Assembly (NCBI GenBank): GCA_016901755.1
Contig: JACJKV010000001.1
Span: 62,001-126,000 of the forward strand
Source of the DNA: Thomasclavelia spiroformis
Lineage (GTDB): Bacteria; Bacillota_I; Bacilli_A; Erysipelotrichales; Coprobacillaceae
Direction of reading: 5' to 3'
Length of the DNA: 64,000 nucleotides
Below are positions 9,033 through 18,132 of the stretch, piece after piece (positions within the stretch are counted from its first letter, which is position 1; each line of letters opens with the position of its first letter). Made by a program: the position numbers and the translations under genes. Under the pieces are notes generated by a model that was given only the letters and a program-made list of their open reading frames with translations, did no database searches and had not been told where the DNA came from.

Positions 9033-9822
9033 AATTTTCTTCTCCTTTTAAGATTTGAAAAGCACGTTTAATAAGAACTGGTGTAATTCGACGACGATAT
9101 TCACTGGAAGCTCGCATATTAGACCCAACGACGATCTTATCCGCAATTTTTTGGGCAAATCGTGAAATATTTTCATCATCAGCTTGATTTAAATCACCAT
9201 CTTCATCATAAAAAGCCATCGCTTTTAAAGGTCTGGCCCCGATCACACAGACATACTGCTGATCGATACAGCTTACAGCACAGGTTAAGACCGGAAAATC
9301 AGTAGCAGTATTACGTTGCGACAGATAAGCTACTTTAACTGGTGTTTTTTTAACATAAATACGTACCAGGACATCTTTAGTATAAGGCATTTCAGCAAAT
9401 TCTCTGATAGGAATGATGCCACCATGAGCCAATTCTACCTGAGCATCTAAAGCCATGAACATCGTTAAAACATCAGAAAAACCAAATCGTCCAAACAGAC
9501 TGCCTCCTACTGTTGCTAAATGACGGAACTGAACACCCACAATATGACGGACACTTTCGCACATGGCCTGTTGCGTATACGCATTCAGACCTTCATGTAA
9601 TTCTAACTGACGTAAAGTAACCATCGCACCTATGATAAACTGATTATCGGTTTCTTCAATCCTGTCAAGATCCAAGTCACAAAGATCAATGGCCGTATTG
9701 ACCATACGGTCTTGCATCTTAAGCCACAACATTCCGCCAATGATGACATTACGAGGATTCTGTGCCAGGTGATAGGCTTCTTCAACAGTCTTTGGACGCA
9801 CGTATTTATTAAATGTCAGCAT
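9022..9822 (-). CDS. Molybdenum hydroxylase FAD-binding subunit
   Basis: A 266-residue CoxM/XdhB-type subunit. The N-terminal half has the VAO-type FAD site, with VIIGGMLWL in place of the usual AGGT loop, and TVGGSLFGR, the second flavin loop. The C-terminal part (from about residue 165) is the CO-dehydrogenase flavoprotein C-terminal domain, containing VIGARPLK. It reoxidises the Fe-S subunit and passes electrons to NAD or another acceptor. The ribosome site AAAGGAGG lies just upstream of the ATG. It is slightly short for the family (usually 280-300 residues), but no part is evidently missing. Confidence 0.88.
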   Translation of the reverse strand: MLTFNKYVRPKTVEEAYHLAQNPRNVIIGGMLWLKMQDRMVNTAIDLCDLDLDRIEETDNQFIIGAMVTLRQLELHEGLNAYTQQAMCESVRHIVGVQFRHLATVGGSLFGRFGFSDVLTMFMALDAQVELAHGGIIPIREFAEMPYTKDVLVRIYVKKTPVKVAYLSQRNTATDFPVLTCAVSCIDQQYVCVIGARPLKAMAFYDEDGDLNQADDENISRFAQKIADKIVVGSNMRASSEYRRRITPVLIKRAFQILKGEENYGN

Positions 9823-9837
9823 TTTATACCTCCTTTA

Positions 9838-11235
9838 TTATTGCGTTTTTTTAGGCAAACAGATATTTAAAATAATAGCAACAAATGCTGCTGGTACGAT
9901 TCCAGAACCACCAAAAATCAAATTAACGAATTCAGGTAATCCTGCCAGTACTGCACTATTAGCTCCTAGTCCATAACCTACACCTAAGGCTACTGATACA
10001 ATGCTCATATTGCGTGAATCTAATGGTTCTCTAGTTATTAACTGAATACCACTCATGACAATTGAAGAGAACATGATAACTGCTGCTCCTCCTAATACAC
10101 TTTGTGGCATGATTGAAATCAAAGCTGCCAGTTTTGGAAATAATCCACATAAAATCAAAAATACTGCACCACAAGCCAAGGCAAATCGATTCACAATTTT
10201 TGTCATAGTGACCAGACCAACATTTTGTGAAAATGAAGTATTAGGCAGCACCCCAAAAATAGCTGCAAAAGATGATCCTAATCCATCACAAGTAACTCCA
10301 CCTGATAATTCCTGATCCGTTGCTTCACGATCCATACCACCTTCAATAACACCAGAAATATCACCAACGGTTTCTACCGCAGTAACAATAAACATGATCA
10401 GCACTGGTAAAACGGCTCTTAAATCAAAAACCAGTTTAACAGGCATCAGTTTTGGAACAGCAAACCAGCTGGCATCAGCTACTTTGTCAAAATTCAAGAC
10501 CCAGGCCTTCACATATTCCACTCCATTGGCATCAATTCCAGTTGTTGGTAAAATAAAGCTTAAAACAAAACATAAAATATAACCACTGATAATACCAATC
10601 AGAATACTTGAATTACTAAGAATTCCTTTTGTTCCATGTTTAAAAACAAGAATAACGATCAAAACAAATAAACCTATTCCCAGATTTTCTAATGAACCGT
10701 AATCTGCTGCTGTATTACCGCCACCAAATGAGCCAACACCAACACTGATCAGTGAAAGACCGATTGATAATACAACAGTTCCAGTAACAACTGGTGGAAA
10801 GAAACGGCGTAGTGGTTTTAACATAAAACCTAAAACTGTTTCAAATAAGCCCCCAATTAATGAAGCTCCCATAATAGCACCATAGCCAAGGATACCGCCA
10901 CCCATGACTTTAGCAACACTTTGGAAAACACCAATAAATCCGGAACTTGTTCCCATGATAATAGGTACTTTACCTCCGACAGGTCCAATTGCAAAAAGCT
11001 GAACCAATGTCACGATACCGGCTACCAGCATCGCATTTTGCAGTAATGATACCTGAATAGCAGCAAATTCTGCTGCATCATTCATTGCCGCACAGGCACT
11101 AGTAATGATCAGAATTGGTGTCAGATTCCCGACAAACATCGCCAGTACGTGCTGCAAACCTAAAGGTATAGCCTCTTTTAATGAAATTTTACCTTCAAAC
11201 TGATAAGGTGATGAACTCTGTTCTTTATTTTCCAC
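9838..11235 (-). CDS. NCS2-family xanthine/uracil permease
   Basis: A membrane transporter of the nucleobase-cation symporter 2 family with about 12-14 membrane segments. Family landmarks include GLQHVLAMFVGNLTP at the first helix, a glycine-rich FIGVFQSV region and VETVGDISG, the conserved helix 8 substrate/ion region. It probably imports xanthine, urate or another purine for the hydroxylase encoded next to it. A GTG start at 11235 is chosen: it follows the ABC ATPase stop by one base and has AAGGAG ten bases upstream. The longer ATG version at 11292 would overlap the ATPase gene by 56 bases. Confidence 0.88.
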   Translation of the reverse strand: MENKEQSSSPYQFEGKISLKEAIPLGLQHVLAMFVGNLTPILIITSACAAMNDAAEFAAIQVSLLQNAMLVAGIVTLVQLFAIGPVGGKVPIIMGTSSGFIGVFQSVAKVMGGGILGYGAIMGASLIGGLFETVLGFMLKPLRRFFPPVVTGTVVLSIGLSLISVGVGSFGGGNTAADYGSLENLGIGLFVLIVILVFKHGTKGILSNSSILIGIISGYILCFVLSFILPTTGIDANGVEYVKAWVLNFDKVADASWFAVPKLMPVKLVFDLRAVLPVLIMFIVTAVETVGDISGVIEGGMDREATDQELSGGVTCDGLGSSFAAIFGVLPNTSFSQNVGLVTMTKIVNRFALACGAVFLILCGLFPKLAALISIMPQSVLGGAAVIMFSSIVMSGIQLITREPLDSRNMSIVSVALGVGYGLGANSAVLAGLPEFVNLIFGGSGIVPAAFVAIILNICLPKKTQ

Positions 11236-11236
11236 T

Positions 11237-12013
11237 TTATTTATTCTCCTTAAATAATGTATAAAACTGATTTGTCTGGTCGTGATATTCAACCATTAAA
11301 TCAGGATAAATTTTCTGAATTTTAGCATTTATCAATGATAAAGGATCATCATGATCAATAACATCTGCAATCATTCCACTTTCCAGCAAAATGATCTTAT
11401 CAAAATAATTTAAAGCATAAATCGGATCATGTAAAACAACCAAAGCTGCTTTCTTTTCTTCTTTAACCAGCTGCTTTAAAAACTGATAAAGAAAATGTCG
11501 ATTATCAAAATCTAAAGCACTGTCAGGTTCATCCATTAAAATCACTGGTGTATCCTGTACCAGAATTTTAGCTAACTGAACCATTTGCTTCTGCCCTTCA
11601 CTTAAAGTGACATAGTCTCTTTTTAACAAATGATCGATGCTTAGCTTTTTAGATACTGTCCTGATCGAAGCATCCAATTCTTCACGAGGTACGATTCTTA
11701 ACTGACTGTACTGACCAAACTGGATCAGTTCTTTAACCGAAATCCCTTCTATTACCTGAAAACGCTGAGTTAAAAAAGAAATCAGACGCGCTCTTTGCTT
11801 AATAGACAGACAGTCAAGATCCTGGTTATCATAAACCACATGTCCCTGATGTAAAATACCACCCGCTATTGCTTTTAACAATGTTGTTTTGCCACAGCCA
11901 TTACGCCCTAATACTGCAATCATTTCCTGCTGAGCGACAGAAAAGGTTATGTCTTTTAAAATTCGGGTATCACGATATCCGGCTTGAAGATGGCTTACTT
12001 TCAGCTGTGTCAT
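11237..12013 (-). CDS. FecE/BtuD-type ABC transporter ATP-binding protein (possible molybdate importer)
   Basis: A 258-residue ABC ATPase with Walker A GRNGCGKTT (near 35), signature LSEGQKQ (near 138) and Walker B VILMDEPD (near 157). It is of the iron-siderophore/B12/molybdate (FepC/MolC) class. It overlaps the permease gene by four bases (ATGA). With the permease and lipoprotein it forms a type II ABC importer. Because the transporter sits inside a molybdenum hydroxylase operon, molybdate or tungstate, as for Haemophilus MolBCA, is a sensible guess; iron chelates or cobamides remain possible. Confidence 0.85.
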   Translation of the reverse strand: MTQLKVSHLQAGYRDTRILKDITFSVAQQEMIAVLGRNGCGKTTLLKAIAGGILHQGHVVYDNQDLDCLSIKQRARLISFLTQRFQVIEGISVKELIQFGQYSQLRIVPREELDASIRTVSKKLSIDHLLKRDYVTLSEGQKQMVQLAKILVQDTPVILMDEPDSALDFDNRHFLYQFLKQLVKEEKKAALVVLHDPIYALNYFDKIILLESGMIADVIDHDDPLSLINAKIQKIYPDLMVEYHDQTNQFYTLFKENK

Positions 12014-13011
12014 ACAATATGTCCTCGCTGTCGATATAGCCAGTAAATCAAAACTGGAATCGCAATCATGATCGTAAAAATACTTAATGGTATCTCCGCA
12101 TTAGGAACAACGCTTCGTGAAAGCATATCACCAACCAGTATCAAAATAGCTCCTACAATACCACTTAAAACCAGAAACACTCCCGTTCTTTTCCTGATCA
12201 TCAGGTAAACGATATGTGGAGCAATCAGTCCCACAAATGAAATTACCCCTGTTAGCGATACCACACTGGCTACCAGCCAGGTCGTCAGCATCAAAATGAC
12301 AATTCGCCATTTCTTGGCATTCAAGCCTAAATACTGTGACTGTTCGTCGCCTAGTGACAAAATGGTGATCTGACGCTGCAGCAGACATAAAACCACAAAG
12401 GGAATGATGGTCATCAATAAACAGACAGTCATTTTATCTGCTGTAATAGAAGCCAGTGAGCCCATGGTCCAAAACTCGATCGACGCCAGTTCTCCTAATG
12501 GATCCGCCATATACTTAAATACCATGATCAGTGCTTCGGCTAATGATGAAATGATAATTCCAGATAAGATATAGCTGGAAATATGCATCTGTCCTGTCAG
12601 TTTCACCAGAATAATGACCAAAAGCAAGGACAGCATCCCCGATACAAAGGCAAAAACTGTTATTTCAAATGGCATAGACACATGAAAAACGATGGCTACA
12701 GCGGCACCTAAACTGGCTCCTGAAGCTACTCCAGTCAGATCGGGTGAAGCTAAAGGATTAGAAAAAACAACCTGATAGATGGCACCAGCCATTCCCAGAC
12801 AAAGACCAGCCATCAAACCCATCATCGCTCGGGGCAAACGCAGCGAATAGAAAACATGACTTTTAATTCCGGTTTCTTTCAAGCTGATAATTGATATCAG
12901 ATCACTGATTTCTAATGGATAACTGCCAACCATCAGAGATATCACAAAGATGATCAGCAGTAAAATAAGCAATGATATGGTAATAGTTTTGACTTTGTTT
13001 TTCATGATCAT
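12010..13011 (-). CDS. FecCD-family ABC transporter permease
   Basis: A 333-residue permease with about ten membrane segments. The family hallmarks LRLPRAMMGLMAGLCLGMAGAIYQ (described here by its RLPR and GAIYQ ends), NPLASPDLTGVASGA and FVGLIAPH are all present. FecCD permeases form homodimers and move iron-siderophores, haem, cobalamin or molybdate. The gene is coupled by short overlaps to the lipoprotein gene upstream and the ATPase gene downstream. An internal ATG six bases after the annotated start could also serve. Confidence 0.9.
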   Translation of the reverse strand: MIMKNKVKTITISLLILLLIIFVISLMVGSYPLEISDLISIISLKETGIKSHVFYSLRLPRAMMGLMAGLCLGMAGAIYQVVFSNPLASPDLTGVASGASLGAAVAIVFHVSMPFEITVFAFVSGMLSLLLVIILVKLTGQMHISSYILSGIIISSLAEALIMVFKYMADPLGELASIEFWTMGSLASITADKMTVCLLMTIIPFVVLCLLQRQITILSLGDEQSQYLGLNAKKWRIVILMLTTWLVASVVSLTGVISFVGLIAPHIVYLMIRKRTGVFLVLSGIVGAILILVGDMLSRSVVPNAEIPLSIFTIMIAIPVLIYWLYRQRGHIV

Positions 13012-14015
13012 CCTATTAATGAGCGATCGATTTCAAAGCCATAAAACTCTTTATAGAAATCATACACATCATCTTTAAATTCTTCAAAAGAATACTCATC
13101 TTCATGAAGCAGACTCGCCAGCCACATCGTACCCAGTATTCCTGAAGGAATAGGGGAATCCCATTCTTCGATACCTTGAGGCATAGCATACACTTTTTTA
13201 TGAGTTACAGCATCAATATTCTGCAGCTGCTGATCATTATAGATATCATCTTCAGTAAAAGTAGCCCCTGCAGGAATTACGATCATTTCAGGATTCATCT
13301 TAATAATCGTTTCATAAGAAACTGGTGTCCAGTAATCACCTTCAATATCACCAGCAACATTGATTCCACCAGCAGTTTCAATTAAGTCATTCTGATAAAG
13401 ATTTTTAGGTGCTGTTTCCAGATAAGATGAATTTGCAGCCATATAAACTCTGGTATCAGTTTGACCCAGTTCTTCAATATCATCCAGTTCGTCTTCATAG
13501 TATTCTGTTAACTGATCGGCCTGTTTTTCACGATCACAAACCTCACCTAACAGTTTCAGCATTTCAACCAGCAGTTCATGACTTTCTGGATTAACGATCA
13601 AAACATTGATGCCCAATTCCTCTAACGCAGATAACTTATCTTTGAGTTTCATTGGCAAAATGACCAGATCAGGCTCAACAGCAGCAATGGCTTCAATATT
13701 AATTTCTTTTAAAGATCCTACCTGTGGCAAATTGAGCAAATCTGGCTGTGCCATCTGATAAATTGGTCGCTGATTTGCTTTCATTTCTATTGCTGCCAGT
13801 TCATCTCCTAAATCTAATGACAGACATGCATAGGTAGAAATATAATAGCAGCTAACGATCTTTTCCGCCGGCTTTTCAAACGTGACCTTTCGCCCCGCCT
13901 GATCTTCTACTTCAATGGCACCATTTTTGGTTTCACTGGAAGAACAGGCTGCCAATGAAAAGATCATTGTCAGACAGAGCACAAAAAAGCCCATTTTCTT
14001 AAATGCTTTTTTCAT
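13008..14015 (-). CDS. Type II ABC importer substrate-binding lipoprotein (BtuF/FhuD/MolA fold)
   Basis: A 335-residue periplasmic-binding-type lipoprotein. The signal peptide ends in a lipobox, SLAAC, with the lipidated Cys at about residue 24. The mature part has two lobes joined by a long helix, with VEDQAGRKVTFEKPAEKIV at the start and VEPDLVILP typical of the fold. The C-terminal EWDSPIPSG recalls binding proteins of oxyanion and iron-chelate importers. Its stop TGA overlaps the permease start. It lies upstream of the hydroxylase genes in the same transcription unit, which is the reason for suggesting molybdate. Confidence 0.87.
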   Translation of the reverse strand: MKKAFKKMGFFVLCLTMIFSLAACSSSETKNGAIEVEDQAGRKVTFEKPAEKIVSCYYISTYACLSLDLGDELAAIEMKANQRPIYQMAQPDLLNLPQVGSLKEINIEAIAAVEPDLVILPMKLKDKLSALEELGINVLIVNPESHELLVEMLKLLGEVCDREKQADQLTEYYEDELDDIEELGQTDTRVYMAANSSYLETAPKNLYQNDLIETAGGINVAGDIEGDYWTPVSYETIIKMNPEMIVIPAGATFTEDDIYNDQQLQNIDAVTHKKVYAMPQGIEEWDSPIPSGILGTMWLASLLHEDEYSFEEFKDDVYDFYKEFYGFEIDRSLIG

Positions 14016-14018
14016 TAG

Positions 14019-14537
14019 TTATTTCTCCTTTTCCCCTTCAATTGTCAACATTGAACCAATAGCATTTTTTACTTCCGCAAAATCCTGCTTGTCCAGATCA
14101 AATAAAATAACATCATTACGTTTTTTCATTTGATCAAGATAAGCAATTGGTTCTTTTTTTAATACTGCCAATATGATTTTCTGACTGTCTAATAACTGAT
14201 TCACGACATTGATAAATTCATCACAGTTTTTTTCAAAACGACCCAGTTCATCTAAGACAACAATTGCTTTATCATTATGTAAACAGCGCTCAAGACAGGT
14301 CACGCCAAAAGTCCTGAACGTACTTTCCAGACCTTTGATTCGCTGATCATCGACTGTAGAAATCATTCTTTGTTCATGGCTCAGCAAATCTACCATTTTA
14401 TAGGTCCATCCAGCTTCGTAGTGCTGTTGTGGAACAGTTTCATAACCACATACCATTTCCAGACGAGAACTGATCAATGCTTTGATCAGCGTCGTTTTAC
14501 CACTGTTTCTGCTTCCTGTGATTAAAAAATTTTTCAT
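14019..14537 (-). CDS. Small P-loop NTPase (THEP1/MobB-like)
   Basis: A P-loop protein of about 172 residues with Walker A GSRNSGKTT at the N-terminus and a Walker B-like AIVVLDELGRFE around residue 78. The size and layout match COG1618-type nucleotide triphosphatases. As the first gene of the hydroxylase/ABC operon it could act in molybdenum cofactor handling (MobB-like GTP binding) or purine nucleotide turnover; neither can be shown. The ATG at 14537 is preferred over 14546, because AAGG is nine bases upstream of the former and directly abuts the latter. Confidence 0.65.
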   Translation of the reverse strand: MKNFLITGSRNSGKTTLIKALISSRLEMVCGYETVPQQHYEAGWTYKMVDLLSHEQRMISTVDDQRIKGLESTFRTFGVTCLERCLHNDKAIVVLDELGRFEKNCDEFINVVNQLLDSQKIILAVLKKEPIAYLDQMKKRNDVILFDLDKQDFAEVKNAIGSMLTIEGEKEK

Positions 14538-14586
14538 CTTTATCATCCTTATTACTGATCATCATACTTTTCATATAAGCACGCAA

Positions 14587-14615
14587 ATTATAACATAGTT
14601 TACCTATATTCACAA
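14587..14615 (-). promoter_or_regulatory. Predicted promoter of the hydroxylase/ABC operon
   Basis: On the minus strand TTGTGA (14610-14615) and TATAAT (14587-14592) are separated by exactly 17 bases, about 50 bases before the first operon gene. The gaps between 14546 and 5708 are too short for strong internal promoters, so this is probably the main start point. Confidence 0.65.
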
Positions 14616-14699
14616 TTAAGCCTTACACATCCTTACAATTTTTATCGATGATTCCATCATTTTTGTCCTATTGATCATCTTTGCTTTATTTTTTATTAA

Positions 14700-14726
14700 A
14701 AAATGTCACCATTCAAGTGACATTTA
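14700..14726 (-). terminator. Terminator after the OsmC-like gene
   Basis: AAATGTCAC (14701-14709) pairs with GTGACATTT (14717-14725), with T-rich sequence following on the minus strand. It overlaps the OsmC-like stop codon and insulates the hydroxylase operon. Confidence 0.75.
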
Positions 14727-15104
14727 TCTAATCGTTATTGAGTTTGTCAAAACATTTTTTACGTAGCTTTTCTGATAGGCTTCAGACATGATTTCTGCTT
14801 TTAACTGTTGTGAAATAGAACGATCAAAATCAATATGAACAATAAAATCACTTTGATCGTCTAAAGCATTTAATTCAACACCTACTTTCAGATTTTCAGT
14901 TGGCAGCTTCCTGTTTAATAAAATACGCATAACCGTAATATATAAACATCCTGCCAAAGAAGATTCAAGCAGTTGGCGTGGTGACATGTATTCACTGAGC
15001 GCAGAACTGGCATTAAATGTCACACTTTTAGCATTTTCATCAACTGCCTTAGCTAAAAAAGGATCCTGTTGAGTAGCTAAAGAATGGATTTCTATCATTA
15101 TCAT
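14724..15104 (-). CDS. OsmC-like protein lacking the second catalytic cysteine
   Basis: A 126-residue OsmC/Ohr-fold protein, recognisable from SPRQLLESSLAGCLYITVM, where the Cys of AGC is the first conserved redox cysteine, and from the C-terminal helix-strand layout. In peroxidatic OsmC/Ohr proteins a second Cys lies in a CPV-like motif; here the equivalent stretch reads KSYVKNVL, with Ser instead. A peroxidase role is therefore doubtful, although many YhfA-type family members also deviate. It is monocistronic, with its own terminator. Confidence 0.7.
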   Translation of the reverse strand: MIMIEIHSLATQQDPFLAKAVDENAKSVTFNASSALSEYMSPRQLLESSLAGCLYITVMRILLNRKLPTENLKVGVELNALDDQSDFIVHIDFDRSISQQLKAEIMSEAYQKSYVKNVLTNSITIR

Positions 15105-15160
15105 TTCTCCCTTCCTTTTAGTTATCTATTTCCTCGATTCAAATAATAATACCAGATTGT

Positions 15161-16123
15161 TTAGCGATGATAGATCGTTTCATAACGATATCCAAAGCGG
15201 CGGTCTACAACATTTTCCAATGGTTCACCATGATGTAGATGATGAAGATTGGCAATCGTCAGTTCAACAAAAAACTCTCTGACACTGTCCCAGCTAAAGC
15301 TGCCAGCTACATGTGGCGTTAATGTAACATTGTCAAAAGACCATAAAGGATGATCTTCAGGTAATGGCTCCTGTTCCACGACATCAAGACCTGCGCCAAA
15401 TAAATGCCCTTGCTGTAAAACAGCAACCAAAGCATCAGTGTCAACAGCGCTGCCACGACCTACATTGATCAAAATGGCATCTTTTTTCATCAGCAGCAGT
15501 CGCTCTTGATTCATGATATGATAAGTTGACGAAGAATGCGGTAAGGCCAGGATCACATAATCAGCCAGTTTCAGCTGTGAATCCAGCTCTTCCATTGTAT
15601 ATAATTCATCAAGAACATCTGGTTTTTCGATCATTCTTCTTTTGATACCTGCAATCGTGCAGTGAAATGCTTTCAGTCTTTTAGCACACTCATAGCCAAT
15701 ATCACCAAAACCAACGATCAGCACTCGGCTATGATAGATTTCTTTGCCGCCAATACGGTTTCCCCAGATATGCTGATCTTGTAAATAGGCAAAATGTCTA
15801 AACTGTTTGGAAACCGTGATCATCATTCCCACTGTATATTCCGCCAGACATTTGCCATAACTGCCGCTGGCATTACATAAAACAGTATCAGGATGTAAAA
15901 TATCTTTTTGACAATAGGCATCACTGCCAGCACTGTTTAAAAGCAGCGCTTTTAAATGAGGCTGATTAAGCTGCAGCTTTAACGATGGATTACCAATGAT
16001 AACATCAGCTTCATTGATATGTTCCTGACTAAAGGCTCCCTCGATAAATTCATCTTCAGGAAATGTATCATAAATTTTCTGTTTTTCCGTTACTGTTAAA
16101 TGATTATCAATAAGTATCTTCAT
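15161..16123 (-). CDS. D-isomer 2-hydroxyacid dehydrogenase
   Basis: A 320-residue NAD(P)-dependent dehydrogenase. It has the nucleotide-binding GFGDIG (near 138), the NVGRGSAVD strand containing a conserved Arg (near 222) and the catalytic His in TPHVAGS (near 271), with a Glu between them in VVEQEPLP. Such enzymes interconvert 2-keto and D-2-hydroxy acids (lactate, glycerate, hydroxyisocaproate). The substrate is not clear; low similarity to VanH/LdhA-type signatures argues against D-lactate specifically. It stands alone between two terminators. Confidence 0.85.
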   Translation of the reverse strand: MKILIDNHLTVTEKQKIYDTFPEDEFIEGAFSQEHINEADVIIGNPSLKLQLNQPHLKALLLNSAGSDAYCQKDILHPDTVLCNASGSYGKCLAEYTVGMMITVSKQFRHFAYLQDQHIWGNRIGGKEIYHSRVLIVGFGDIGYECAKRLKAFHCTIAGIKRRMIEKPDVLDELYTMEELDSQLKLADYVILALPHSSSTYHIMNQERLLLMKKDAILINVGRGSAVDTDALVAVLQQGHLFGAGLDVVEQEPLPEDHPLWSFDNVTLTPHVAGSFSWDSVREFFVELTIANLHHLHHGEPLENVVDRRFGYRYETIYHR

Positions 16124-16193
16124 AGTATCTGTTCTCCTTTATAAAAACATCATAGCATATTTTCTATGAGCCCGTTCAGTTTTTCATAATATT

Positions 16194-16223
16194 AAAAAAG
16201 TCGAAATTATTTTTCGACTTTTT
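16194..16223 (-). terminator. Terminator after the aldo/keto reductase
   Basis: AAAAAGTCGAAA and TTTTTCGACTTTTT form a stem with T-rich flanks, immediately downstream of the minus-strand reductase gene. Confidence 0.75.
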
Positions 16224-16231
16224 AAAGATCT

Positions 16232-17362
16232 TTATCCTAATTTCTGATTAAAGTCCATCATCATCTGTGATATTCTGATTTGTTGTGGACAGACTGCTTC
16301 ACAGCTATGACATTGAATACAGGCACCTGGCTTTTTGTCATCTGGATAAGATGAAAGTGCCATTGGTGCTATAAAACCTCCTTCTGTAAAACAATGTTCA
16401 TTATACAGTGAGATCAATGCTGGTATGTCCAGCTGCATCGGACAGTGGCTGGTACAATAGTGGCATTGAGTACAAGGCAATGTCTTTTGTTTTGTCATTT
16501 CTTTTGAGATTTCCAGCAGTGTATCCCATTCCTGCTGATTCAATGGCTGATTGTCACTGAACGTATCAATATTATCCTTCAGCTGCTGAAAATTTGACAT
16601 TCCCGATAAAACAACAGTCACAGAATCTATGCTTTGCAGAAAGCGAAATGCCCACGATGGAATCGTAGCATGAGGACGCAAAGCCTGCAGTATCTTTTCG
16701 TATTTCGTTTCTAAAGTTGCCAGTTTACCTCCACGTAATGGTTCCATGACCCATACTGGAATATGATATTCCTGCAGTAATGCAATTTTTTCTTTAGCAT
16801 CCTGAAACAGATAATCCAGATAATTAAGCTGAATCTGACAGAATTCCATTTTATCACCATAAACCTGTAGAAAGCGTCTCATCGTTTCCAGATTACCATG
16901 AGTAGAAAAACCTAAATGTCTGATTTTCCCTTCCTGTTTCATCTTACATAAATAATCAAAGATACCATATTGTGGATCTAAATAGGCATCAATATTCATT
17001 TCACAAACATTATGAAACAGGTAAAAATCAAAATATTCAACCTGACATTTTTCCAGCTGTTTTGAAAATATCGTTTTAACATGAGGCATATTGGCCAGAT
17101 CATATCCTGGAAACTTAGATGCCAGATAAAACTGTTGTCGAGGATAGTTCTTCAGTACTCTACCCATGACTTCTTCACTATGACCATGATGATAACCCCA
17201 GGCAGTATCATAATAATTGATGCCATGTTCCATAGCATAGGCGACCATTTTTTGAGTAGCAGGTTCATCAATTTGGTCATCTTGTCCATCAATAACTGGT
17301 AAACGCATGGCTCCCATTCCCAGTGCTGACAGCTTTAAATCCTGAAAATCATGATATAACAT
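16232..17362 (-). CDS. Aldo/keto reductase with C-terminal 4Fe-4S domain
   Basis: A 376-residue protein of the COG1453 type. Residues 1-270 are a TIM-barrel aldo/keto reductase with YYDTAWGYHHG (catalytic Asp/Tyr region) and LASKFP (catalytic Lys region). The C-terminal 90 residues carry two clusters of cysteines, CTQCHYCTSHCP and CIQCHSCEAVCP, each fitting a 4Fe-4S cluster. Anaerobes carry many of these; they probably couple a redox reaction to ferredoxin-like electron carriers, but substrates are mostly unknown. Monocistronic. Confidence 0.88.
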   Translation of the reverse strand: MLYHDFQDLKLSALGMGAMRLPVIDGQDDQIDEPATQKMVAYAMEHGINYYDTAWGYHHGHSEEVMGRVLKNYPRQQFYLASKFPGYDLANMPHVKTIFSKQLEKCQVEYFDFYLFHNVCEMNIDAYLDPQYGIFDYLCKMKQEGKIRHLGFSTHGNLETMRRFLQVYGDKMEFCQIQLNYLDYLFQDAKEKIALLQEYHIPVWVMEPLRGGKLATLETKYEKILQALRPHATIPSWAFRFLQSIDSVTVVLSGMSNFQQLKDNIDTFSDNQPLNQQEWDTLLEISKEMTKQKTLPCTQCHYCTSHCPMQLDIPALISLYNEHCFTEGGFIAPMALSSYPDDKKPGACIQCHSCEAVCPQQIRISQMMMDFNQKLG

Positions 17363-17831
17363 TTTTCTTCCTCCTGACTATCAATATTTTACTTACATTT
17401 TAATTTTGACATCATATTTTGTCTAATACTTGTTTTATATATATATCTATGTCTATCAGGCATGAATATAAGCCATATTGTTATTTATGACAAAAAGACA
17501 AGAAATCCACAACAACATAAACATACTTTTCATCAGTTTTTATACTTGATCTGGTGAAAACAAACAGTAAATATCCATATCATGTAACAAATGGTCAATA
17601 CCAAACAATAAAAAAACAGAGTTCAACAACAAAATAAAAATCATTGATTATTGTACTATTTATAGCCGATGAAGATGTCCATCACTTCTATTTTCATTTC
17701 ACCCTTTCATCAATTCATTGATTACGATTCATCATAGGTAGTGGTCCCAAGCCAAACACGAAAGCAATCAACAAACAGATGTAAAAACTAAAAAGATGGT
17801 TGCTGACAGTAATTATTGGCTTTTTTTGCAA
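17363..17831. other. Gene-poor stretch, possible decayed coding
   Basis: About 470 bases without a convincing gene. Short open runs occur on the minus strand but are broken by stops every 20 codons or so, and I recognise none of them. It could be a long leader, a decayed gene or neutral spacer. Confidence 0.4.
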
Positions 17832-17864
17832 GAAAAAGCACAATGTTCATCAAAGACATTGTGC
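17832..17864 (-). terminator. Terminator after the small membrane protein gene
   Basis: GCACAATGT (17838-17846) pairs with ACATTGTGC (17856-17864), and a run of T follows on the minus strand. Confidence 0.85.
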
Positions 17865-17865
17865 C

Positions 17866-18132
17866 TTAAAACAAAGTTTCTAAAAACTGAAAAAGCAAAG
17901 AAGTAATCACACCAGCAACTATTGGGAGAACAACAATGACTGTAAAAAGAAAAGCTTTAGACATTTCTTTATAATTAACTTTCTTTAATAAAAACAGGTT
18001 TCCTAAAATAACTGCCAGATAAAAAAACATAGGGAGAGAGGTGGCGATAGAAACACCACTACCTGCAAAAAAAAAAACAAAATAAAGAAATTTAATGAAT
18101 TTTTCACGCTGATGCTGATTCAAATATATCAC
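17866..18132 (-). CDS. Small membrane protein, unknown
   Basis: An 88-residue protein with three likely membrane segments (about residues 12-45 as two, and 60-85) and charged ends. The start is GTG at 18132, overlapping the TGA stop of the LysR gene (GTGA), so the two are translationally coupled. I recognise no family. Coupling to a LysR regulator is unusual for such a small membrane protein and may hint at a shared regulon. Confidence 0.6.
   Translation of the reverse strand: MIYLNQHQREKFIKFLYFVFFFAGSGVSIATSLPMFFYLAVILGNLFLLKKVNYKEMSKAFLFTVIVVLPIVAGVITSLLFQFLETLF

Noticed and set aside
17363-17831. Possible decayed gene or insertion sequence remnant
   Set aside because: Only short runs between stops, no repeats, no transposase motif and no match to a known family by eye.
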